A program made the position numbers and the translations under genes. From positions 1-5,080 of the forward strand of contig CABQCB010000147.1 of assembly GCA_902462475.1 (NCBI GenBank): a stretch of 5,080 bases of DNA, read 5' to 3'. The stretch is from an uncultured Oscillibacter sp. (GTDB lineage Bacteria; Bacillota_A; Clostridia; Oscillospirales; Oscillospiraceae). Positions within the stretch are counted from its first letter, which is position 1; every line of letters starts with the position of its first letter. This document shows positions 1 to 4,593 of this stretch, one piece after another. The notes below the pieces were generated by a model. The model had not been told where the DNA came from and did no database searches. It saw nothing but the letters and a program-made list of their open reading frames with translations.

Positions 1-1337
1 AGACCATGTATCACGCAGAGGTCTTCATCGGCCTGGACCCGGAGTTCATGGTCAAGGCCCATCTGCTCATTCCCGAGGGCGAGGAGAACCTTCTCTACAA
101 CTGGATGCTCAATTTCCAGTATCAGTCCGATGAATACGTGAAGATGTACAAAGGCTCCAAGCCCGTGGGCAACGGCAGTGAGCCGGACATCTATATTTTC
201 TCCGATCCCCAGTGGACCGGCGCTCCGGGCCAGGAGGACGTGTGTGATCCCAAGTGCCTGTGCTACTTTAACACGGAGTCCAACTGTGCCGCCATTCTGG
301 GCATGCGCTACTTCGGCGAGCACAAGAAGGGCACTCTGACCCTGGCCTGGGCCATCGCCAACCGCAACGGCTACGCCTCCTGCCACGGCGGCCAGAAGGA
401 GTATACCCTCGCCGACGGCAGCCACTTCGTCTCCGCCGTGTTCGGCCTCAGCGGCTCCGGCAAGTCCACCCTGACCCACGCCAAGCACGGCGGCAAGTAT
501 CCCGCCATCAAGGTCCTCCACGACGACGCCTTCGTCATCAACACGGAGAGCTGCGCCTCCATCGCCCTGGAACCCACCTACTTCGACAAGACCTCCGACT
601 ATCCCGTGGACGCACCGGACAACAAGTACCTCATCACCGTGCAGAACTGCTCTGCCACCCGGGATGCGGACGGGAAGATCGTCTGCGTCACCGAGGACAT
701 CCGCAACGGCAACGGCCGGGCCATCAAGTCCAAGCTCTGGTCCCCCAACCGGGTGGATAAGATCGACTCCCCCGTCAACGCCATCTTCTGGATCATGAAG
801 GACCCCACCATCCCGCCGGTGGTGCGCCTCAAGGGCGCGTCCCTGGCCTCCGTCATGGGCGCGACGCTTGCCACAAAGCGCTCCAACGCCGAGCGGCTGA
901 AGGCCGGCGTGGACCCCAACGCCCTGGTGGTGGAGCCCTACGCCAACCCCTTCCGCACCTATCCGCTGGCCAACGACTACGAGAAGTTCAAAAAGCTGGT
1001 GGCGGAGAAGGACGTGGCCTGCTACATCATCAATACCGGCGACTTCATGGGCAAGAAGGTCCAGAAGGAGGATACTCTGGGCATTCTGGAGGCCATCGTG
1101 GAGGGCCGCGCCCAGTTTGAGCCCTGGGGCCCCTTCTCCGATATCGAGATCCTGCCCTGGGAGGGCTTTGTGCCGGACCTTTCCGACAAGGACTATATCG
1201 CCCAGCTGAAAGCCCGCATGGCTGACCGTCTTTCCTACGTGGAGGGGCTCAACACCGCCGAGGGCGGCTTCAATTCCCTGCCCGCAGATGCCGCCGACGC
1301 CATCCGCAAGGTGGTGGACCAGGCCAACAGCCTGTAA
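1..1337 (+). CDS. pckA: Phosphoenolpyruvate carboxykinase (ATP), 5' end cut by window edge
   Basis: Cytosolic enzyme interconverting oxaloacetate + ATP and PEP + CO2 + ADP; in fermentative anaerobes it often runs in the CO2-fixing, ATP-forming direction (family knowledge). The frame is open from base 3, and the first in-window ATG (position 6) is taken to be internal. Numbering from that Met, 443 residues are visible: YFGEHKKG at 102-109 (Lys108 matches the metal-binding Lys213 of E. coli PckA), His127 (matches His232), the P-loop GLSGSGKST at 147-155, the kinase-2 acidic pair HDD at 172-174, and a probable substrate Arg238 in NGNGR. Alignment offsets of about 105 residues to E. coli PckA (540 aa) suggest about 105 N-terminal residues lie upstream, including the conserved Arg65 region. 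Where E. coli has GKR (Arg449), this protein has GKK in TGDFMGKKVQKEDT; this may be typical of its subgroup. The stop at 1335-1337 is followed 27 bp later by a terminator hairpin. Identification is secure. Confidence 0.96.
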   Translation, partial: TMYHAEVFIGLDPEFMVKAHLLIPEGEENLLYNWMLNFQYQSDEYVKMYKGSKPVGNGSEPDIYIFSDPQWTGAPGQEDVCDPKCLCYFNTESNCAAILGMRYFGEHKKGTLTLAWAIANRNGYASCHGGQKEYTLADGSHFVSAVFGLSGSGKSTLTHAKHGGKYPAIKVLHDDAFVINTESCASIALEPTYFDKTSDYPVDAPDNKYLITVQNCSATRDADGKIVCVTEDIRNGNGRAIKSKLWSPNRVDKIDSPVNAIFWIMKDPTIPPVVRLKGASLASVMGATLATKRSNAERLKAGVDPNALVVEPYANPFRTYPLANDYEKFKKLVAEKDVACYIINTGDFMGKKVQKEDTLGILEAIVEGRAQFEPWGPFSDIEILPWEGFVPDLSDKDYIAQLKARMADRLSYVEGLNTAEGGFNSLPADAADAIRKVVDQANSL

Positions 1338-1363
1338 TCTGCGGCATCTCTCCAAAAAAGCAT

Positions 1364-1400
1364 AAAAAAAGAAGCCTGCCGCCTGGCAGGCTTCTTTTTT
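1364..1400. terminator. Bidirectional intrinsic terminator between pckA and the minus-strand operon
   Basis: A perfect 10-bp stem GAAGCCTGCC (1371-1380) / GGCAGGCTTC (1385-1394) with a 4-nt GCCT loop is flanked by seven A on the left (1364-1370) and six T on the right (1395-1400). It reads as hairpin plus U-tract on both strands, so it should end both the pckA transcript and the convergent operon. The TAA stop of the zinc-ribbon gene (1399-1401) overlaps its outer edge. Confidence 0.93.
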
Positions 1401-1644
1401 AGTCTTTGATCTTCTTCCCGCACTTGGGACAATAGTCGGGGATGCCGCCCCGGGTATCCCACATAGCACCGCAGTGAGGACAGCGGAAAAACAGCAGGGT
1501 CTGCACGATTCCCGCCGCCATCAGCAGGACTCCAACGCCAAAGCCCAGTCCCTCGCTCCCTGTCACGCACATCAAAAATGCGCACACGAGCAGCGCTGCC
1601 GCAAACAGCACCCACAGGAGGATGTAGCTCTTCCGGTAGTCCAT
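1399..1644 (-). CDS. Small membrane protein with C-terminal zinc ribbon
   Basis: This 81-residue protein has two predicted membrane helices at about residues 8-27 and 33-53, joined by a short turn (TGSEG). A compact zinc ribbon follows, with CPHCG at 55-59 and CPKCG at 72-76; Cys55, Cys58, Cys72 and Cys75 would bind one zinc. It ends in a basic tail (KKIKD). The short N-terminus and the ribbon should lie on the same membrane face, probably cytoplasmic. The ATG at 1644 has a strong AAGGAGG site about 8 nt upstream (about 1652-1658). It is the last gene of the operon, 21 bp after the immunity-like gene, and its TAA sits at the edge of the terminator. No named family is recognised. Similar small TM/zinc-ribbon proteins are common in Firmicutes and mostly uncharacterised, so the biological role is unknown; a partner or sensor role at the membrane is only a guess. 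Confidence 0.85.
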   Translation of the reverse strand: MDYRKSYILLWVLFAAALLVCAFLMCVTGSEGLGFGVGVLLMAAGIVQTLLFFRCPHCGAMWDTRGGIPDYCPKCGKKIKD

Positions 1645-1665
1645 ACGGTCCCCTCCTTTTGGCCG

Positions 1666-2103
1666 TCAGGCCCGGTCCGGGAATTTCTCGCACAGCTTGT
1701 CCAGCTCGCCGGTGAGGGCCTTGAGCTCCTCGGCGGTCATGGACACCTCGATCTCGGCGGTGTCCTCCCCGTCCATGGTGTTGGGCAGGTAGAAGGACAC
1801 ATCCACCAGGAACTTCTCTCCATCCGCCTGGGCGGAGAGCTCGAAATAGGGCTCCACAAAGGCGGAGTCATAGCGGTCCTTGATGCCGGCGCCCAGCACC
1901 TTGAGCCCGGCGTTCATCTCCCGCAGCTCGTAGGTCAGAAGGCAGCTGTTGGAGTCCTTGACCACGTTCCCGTCCTCGTTGATCCAGGTGGCCCGCAGCA
2001 CCAGCCAGTTGCGGTCGTCGCTGGTGGGGTCGCCGCCGTCGGGTGGAAATTCATAGGCGTATACGTCCAGCTGCAGGCTGGCCTCGTTGTTTTTGAACAG
2101 CAT
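1666..2103 (-). CDS. Probable WapI-family immunity-like protein
   Basis: This 145-residue soluble, acidic protein has no signal peptide or membrane segment. The pattern resembles what I recall of proteins annotated as WapI-family immunity proteins (named for the B. subtilis protein that neutralises the WapA contact-dependent tRNase toxin): an N-terminal beta strand then YEFP (17-20), DDRNWLVLRATW (29-40), CLLTYEL (54-60), a central VEPYFEL segment (about 83-89), and a C-terminal helix ending KFPDR. The match is by remembered pattern, not alignment. The ATG at 2103 has AAGGAG 7 nt upstream, and that site overlaps the TAA of the aldo/keto reductase gene (2115-2117), so the two genes are probably translationally coupled. 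No WapA/Rhs-like toxin is visible in the window, so if it is an immunity gene it is an orphan here, or the family has a different housekeeping role. The reading frame itself is secure; the family call is moderate. Confidence 0.75.
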   Translation of the reverse strand: MLFKNNEASLQLDVYAYEFPPDGGDPTSDDRNWLVLRATWINEDGNVVKDSNSCLLTYELREMNAGLKVLGAGIKDRYDSAFVEPYFELSAQADGEKFLVDVSFYLPNTMDGEDTAEIEVSMTAEELKALTGELDKLCEKFPDRA

Positions 2104-2114
2104 GGGGATTCTCC

Positions 2115-3143
2115 TTATTTATCGTTGTGATGGACAGCGTAAAACGCGTCGTAGTCCGCCAGCATCCGCTGCAGCAGCGCCGGGGTATCCAGCCCGTAGG
2201 GGCAGCGGGACTTGCAGGCGTCACAGTGGACGCACTCTTCGATCTTGTGCATTTTGGCGTGCCACTCGTCGCTCATGTAGGGCTGATAGGGAGAGCGGCG
2301 CAGCAGCGCAGACATGCGGGCCGCCTGGGGAATATCGATGCCGGCGGCGCAGGGCAGGCAGTAGCCGCAGCTGCGGCAGAACTCGCCCGCCAGCTCCTGG
2401 CGGTCCTTGCGGATGACCTCCTCCAGCTCCGGCGTCATGCCGGGGTCACGTTCCGTCAGCTCCAGCCACTGGTCTAGCTCCCACTCATGCTGGATGCCCC
2501 AGATGGGCACCACATTGTCGTACTGGCGCATAAAGGCGTAGCAGGCTTCGGCGTTATTCAAAAGGCCGCCGGAGAGGCCCTTCATGGCGATGAAGCCCAT
2601 GTCCGCCTTGCGGCAGCGCTCCACCAGGTCGTAGTCCTGGTCGGAAGCCAGATAGCAGAAGGGGAACTGAAGCGTCTCAAAAGCGCCGGATTCGATGGAC
2701 TCCCGGGCCACATGGAGCCGGTGGTTCGTAATGCCGATGTGGCGGATGTAGCCCTTTTGCTGCATCTCCAGCGCGGCGGCGTAGGGGCCGTTGGGGTCGC
2801 TCGGGTCCGGCAGCACGGCGGGGTTGTGGAACTGGAACAGGTCGATGTAATCCGTCTGCATCCGCCGCAGGCTCTCTTCAATGTGGGCAAGCACCGTTTT
2901 TTTGTCCGTGCCGCCGCTCTTGGTGGAGATGATCACGTTCTGCCGCACATCGTGCAGCGCCGCGCCCAGCTTCTCCTCACTGTCCGTGTACATGTTGGCC
3001 GTGTCAAAATAGTTGATGCCCGCCTCGTAGGCCCGGCGCACCAGCTTCACCGCGTCGGCCTTGGAAATGCGCTGGATGGGCAGCGCGCCGAAGGCGGTCT
3101 TGGTCACATACAGCTCCGTACGGCCCAGTCTGACTTTCTCCAT
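2115..3143 (-). CDS. Aldo/keto reductase with C-terminal 4Fe-4S ferredoxin-like domain
   Basis: This is a 342-residue cytosolic oxidoreductase. Residues 1 to about 240 form the AKR barrel with a complete catalytic tetrad: Asp47 and Tyr52 in NYFDTANMYTDSEEKLG, Lys75 in STKSGG, and His106 in DLFQFHN. NADPH-dependent carbonyl reduction is the family activity; the substrate cannot be predicted. The tail carries two cysteine clusters: Cys256/259/262/265 (CX2CX2CX2C, then AAGIDIP where relatives often have a Pro after the last Cys) and Cys304/307/310/314 (CX2CX2CX3CP). This layout is consistent with two [4Fe-4S] clusters and suggests electron exchange with ferredoxin. This AKR-ferredoxin fusion is common in clostridia. 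The ATG at 3143 is preferred over an upstream in-frame GTG (3188) because GAGGAGG lies 9 nt before it and the homologous region starts there (MEKVRLGRTEL). It is the first gene of a three-gene operon with its own promoter at 3202-3229. Confidence 0.92.
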   Translation of the reverse strand: MEKVRLGRTELYVTKTAFGALPIQRISKADAVKLVRRAYEAGINYFDTANMYTDSEEKLGAALHDVRQNVIISTKSGGTDKKTVLAHIEESLRRMQTDYIDLFQFHNPAVLPDPSDPNGPYAAALEMQQKGYIRHIGITNHRLHVARESIESGAFETLQFPFCYLASDQDYDLVERCRKADMGFIAMKGLSGGLLNNAEACYAFMRQYDNVVPIWGIQHEWELDQWLELTERDPGMTPELEEVIRKDRQELAGEFCRSCGYCLPCAAGIDIPQAARMSALLRRSPYQPYMSDEWHAKMHKIEECVHCDACKSRCPYGLDTPALLQRMLADYDAFYAVHHNDK

Positions 3144-3152
3144 ACTCCGTAT

Positions 3153-3159
3153 CCTCCTC
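3153..3159 (-). promoter_or_regulatory. Ribosome binding site fixing the aldo/keto reductase start
   Basis: GAGGAGG on the minus strand lies 9 nt before the ATG at 3143. The alternative upstream GTG at 3188 has no such site. A small hairpin, TCCGG/CCGGA with a 6-nt loop (3161-3176), sits immediately upstream of it. Confidence 0.75.
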
Positions 3160-3201
3160 TTCCGGCGTATACCGGATGGTTTTTCCACAGGTCTTTTTTT
3201 G

Positions 3202-3229
3202 ATTATAGCATACTTCTTCCCGTTTGCAA
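3202..3229 (-). promoter_or_regulatory. Promoter of the aldo/keto reductase operon
   Basis: On the minus strand, TTGCAA (3224-3229) is followed by a 16-bp spacer and a perfect TATAAT (3202-3207). Transcription should begin near 3195, giving a leader of about 50 nt before the ATG at 3143. The -35 TTGCAA is its own reverse complement and also fits as the -35 of the divergent regulator promoter. Confidence 0.8.
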
Positions 3230-3252
3230 CCGCGCCGGGGGTGTGTTATGAT
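3224..3252 (+). promoter_or_regulatory. Promoter of the ModE-like regulator gene
   Basis: TTGCAA (3224-3229), a 17-bp spacer, and TATGAT (3247-3252) form a good sigma-A-type promoter with a start expected near 3259, about 47 nt before the regulator ATG. The -10 lies inside an inverted repeat (3244-3267), which points to autoregulation. The -35 hexamer is shared with the promoter on the other strand. Confidence 0.7.
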
Positions 3253-3267
3253 AGCTTTATCATCACA
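3244..3267. promoter_or_regulatory. Inverted repeat, probable operator for the ModE-like regulator
   Basis: The perfect arms ATGATA (3248-3253) and TATCAT (3258-3263) are separated by GCTT. After one mismatch on each side the symmetry resumes with TGT (3244-3246) and ACA (3265-3267). The 24-bp dyad covers the -10 and start region of the regulator promoter. It is centred about 60 bp upstream of the predicted operon start on the other strand. The overall form, AT-rich TTAT/ATCA half-sites around a short spacer, loosely recalls known ModE boxes (recalled, not aligned). The dyad is seen directly; its function is inferred. Confidence 0.6.
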
Positions 3268-3305
3268 TCGCGCCGCGCCCGGCGGCCGCATGGAGGAGGT
3301 CCGCC

Positions 3306-3674
3306 ATGGAAAAGGAACTGCATCTGAAGCTGACCGTCCGGCTCTATTCCGACGACAACCAGCGCTGCTTCGGCCCCGGCATCGCAACGCTTCTGCACCA
3401 GGTGGAAGCGTGCCGCTCATTGCGCTCCGCCGCCGCCTCCATGGGCATGGCCTACTCCAAGGCCTGGCGCATCATCCGCACGGCGGAGTCGGTCTTCGGC
3501 TGCAAGCTGCTCTCGTCCACCATCGGCGGAAGCCATGGCGGCGGCGCCGTGCTGACGGAGGAGGCTGCGGCGCTCCTGGCCGCCTACGACCGCTACTGCG
3601 CCGACGTGGAGGCATACAGCCAGGCAAAGTTCCACGAGATCTTCGACCCATTTTCCCCCCAGGACCGGACATAA
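3306..3674 (+). CDS. ModE-like winged-helix transcriptional regulator (DNA-binding domain only)
   Basis: This 122-residue protein matches the N-terminal winged helix-turn-helix of ModE, the molybdate-responsive regulator. A first strand/helix (LKLTVRLY, 7-14) leads to the helix-turn-helix at about 38-58 (SLRSAAASMGMAYSKAWRII; compare E. coli ModE SISQGAKDAGISYKSAWDAI). The wing contains GGSHGGGAVLT (74-84), equivalent to the ModE GGKGGGGAVLT. A C-terminal helix (about 85-112) is likely the dimerisation helix. The two molybdate-binding Mop/TOBE domains of full ModE (262 aa) are absent, so the signal it senses is not evident. Such single-domain ModE-like proteins are frequent in Firmicutes. The ATG at 3306 has AGGAGG (3294-3299) 6 nt upstream. 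It diverges from the aldo/keto reductase operon over a shared 162-bp control region holding a dyad operator candidate, so the operon is its most likely target besides itself. Confidence 0.9.
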   Translation: MEKELHLKLTVRLYSDDNQRCFGPGIATLLHQVEACRSLRSAAASMGMAYSKAWRIIRTAESVFGCKLLSSTIGGSHGGGAVLTEEAAALLAAYDRYCADVEAYSQAKFHEIFDPFSPQDRT

Positions 3675-3684
3675 AAAAGAAAAA

Positions 3685-3721
3685 GCGGCGGACTGCGCAG
3701 TGCAGTCCGCCGCCTCGTGTT
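3685..3721. terminator. Bidirectional intrinsic terminator between regulator and cytidylate-kinase-like gene
   Basis: A perfect 12-bp GC-rich stem, GCGGCGGACTGC (3685-3696) / GCAGTCCGCCGC (3702-3713), has a 5-nt loop. On the minus strand it is followed directly by a T-rich tract (complement of 3673-3684, A-rich), making it a strong terminator for the gene ending at 3727. On the plus strand the T-run starts only about 5 nt past the stem (GTGTTTTTG), so it is weaker for the regulator gene, whose stop is 10 nt before the stem. Confidence 0.88.
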
Positions 3722-3726
3722 TTTGT

Positions 3727-4386
3727 TCACTTTTCCGGCTGCTGGGTGGGATCGATCTCCGTGGGGCTGGGGATGGGATGCTCCTTGTGGGCCACCATGG
3801 TCTGGATCAGCTCCACGGTGCCGCCCAGGCCCAGATAGCTGCTGTCGATGCAGAAATCGTAAGTATCCACAGCACCCCACTTCTGGGAGGAATAATACTC
3901 ATAGTAAGAGGCACGGCGCTTGTCGGTCTTGAGGATGAGCTGGCGGGCCTTCTCTGGCGTCAGATTCTGCCGCTTGGCCACACGCTGGATCCGCACGTCC
4001 ATGGGCGCGTGGATGAAAATGCTCAGGTGATTGGGATCGTCCGCCAGGGCATAGTCCGCGCAGCGGCCGATGATGACGCAGGGTCCCTGGGCCGCCAGGT
4101 GCCGGATGGTGTCGAACGTGGCCAGATACACCTGCTGCTCCAGAGAATCGCCCGCACCGGTGCCGGGCAGGGCGAACATGTAGGAATCCATGGCGATGGA
4201 GTAGAGCAGGCTCTTGGGCCGCTCGTCAAAGTTTTCAAAGATCTTCTCGCAAAGGCCGCTCTTCTTGGCTGCCTCCTGCAGCAGCTCCTTATCGTAAAAC
4301 GGAATACCCAGTTCCTTGGCGACACGGATTCCCACCTCTTTGCCGCCGCTGCCGAACTGCCGTCCAATGGTGATGATGGTCTTCAT
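3727..4386 (-). CDS. Cytidylate-kinase-like family P-loop protein
   Basis: This 219-residue cytosolic P-loop protein resembles the cytidylate kinase-like group that is widespread in Clostridia and distinct from the housekeeping Cmk. Visible marks are an N-terminal strand and P-loop, TIGRQFGSGGKEVG (6-19); FYDKELL (30-36), like the nucleotide-monophosphate-binding region of kinases; VIIGRCADYAL (104-114); SIFIHAP (122-128); an arginine-rich lid-like segment (132-158); and YYEYYSSQKWGAVDTYDFCIDSSYLG (161-186), typical of the group. Phosphoryl transfer to a small molecule is likely, but the acceptor is unproven. The ATG at 4386 is chosen because the fold begins there and AAGGGGG lies 7 nt upstream; an in-frame ATG at 4461 would add 25 residues unlike the family and has no ribosome binding site. 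The last ~20 residues are a Pro-rich polar tail (PIPSPTEIDPTQQPEK). It is a single-gene unit with its own promoter (4485-4513) and terminator. Confidence 0.88.
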   Translation of the reverse strand: MKTIITIGRQFGSGGKEVGIRVAKELGIPFYDKELLQEAAKKSGLCEKIFENFDERPKSLLYSIAMDSYMFALPGTGAGDSLEQQVYLATFDTIRHLAAQGPCVIIGRCADYALADDPNHLSIFIHAPMDVRIQRVAKRQNLTPEKARQLILKTDKRRASYYEYYSSQKWGAVDTYDFCIDSSYLGLGGTVELIQTMVAHKEHPIPSPTEIDPTQQPEK

Positions 4387-4484
4387 AGTATTGCCCCCTT
4401 TTGCTTTTCTGTGCCACAGGCGGAACGGGGCAGCCCCGGCCCCGACCATCAGGCAGGGCATCCGCGCCTCTTGTGGTCATGTTT

Positions 4485-4513
4485 ATTATATCACAGGCGT
4501 GACCAAGCGTCAA
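4485..4513 (-). promoter_or_regulatory. Promoter of the cytidylate-kinase-like gene
   Basis: On the minus strand, TTGACG (4508-4513), a 17-bp spacer, and a perfect TATAAT (4485-4490) are near consensus. The start is expected near 4478, leaving a leader of about 90 nt before the ATG at 4386, longer than usual. The leader contains a short GC-rich hairpin, CGGGG/CCCCG (about 4428-4440). Confidence 0.82.
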
Positions 4514-4531
4514 ACGAAAGGAAAAACATGG

Positions 4532-4560
4532 ATGACAGGAAATCAGATCCGTGCTAAAAT
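4532..4560 (+). promoter_or_regulatory. Promoter of the M20 peptidase gene
   Basis: ATGACA (4532-4537), a 17-bp spacer, and TAAAAT (4555-4560) with an extended -10 TGC just before it (4552-4554). Transcription should start near 4567, about 27 nt before the ATG. It lies back to back with the divergent promoter, the two -35 boxes being 18 bp apart. Confidence 0.72.
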
Positions 4561-4593
4561 GACACCATATTTCCGGCAAAGGAGCAATGCGCA

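Noticed and set aside
6..8. ATG at position 6 as the true pckA start
   Set aside because: The frame is open upstream to the window edge, and alignment offsets show about 105 residues of the conserved N-terminal domain are missing.
1474..2130. Long plus-strand open frame opposite the zinc-ribbon and immunity-like genes
   Set aside because: Low-complexity His/Gln/Leu/Val-rich translation without family features. It is antisense to two well-formed genes with good ribosome binding sites, and is a by-product of high GC content.
3144..3188. 15-residue N-terminal extension of the aldo/keto reductase from a GTG
   Set aside because: The extension is Arg/Lys-rich, has no ribosome binding site, and would include the real ribosome binding site of the ATG at 3143.
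2487..3251. Long plus-strand open frame opposite the aldo/keto reductase
   Set aside because: The complementary strand encodes a complete AKR with catalytic tetrad and Fe-S cysteines; this frame shows no recognisable motif and runs through the operon promoter.
4387..4461. 25-residue N-terminal extension of the cytidylate-kinase-like protein
   Set aside because: No ribosome binding site before the ATG at 4461, and family members begin at the strand leading into the P-loop.
3700..4557. Plus-strand open frame of 285 codons opposite the cytidylate-kinase-like gene
   Set aside because: It mirrors the real gene, crosses a terminator and the divergent promoter region, and has no ribosome binding site or family features.
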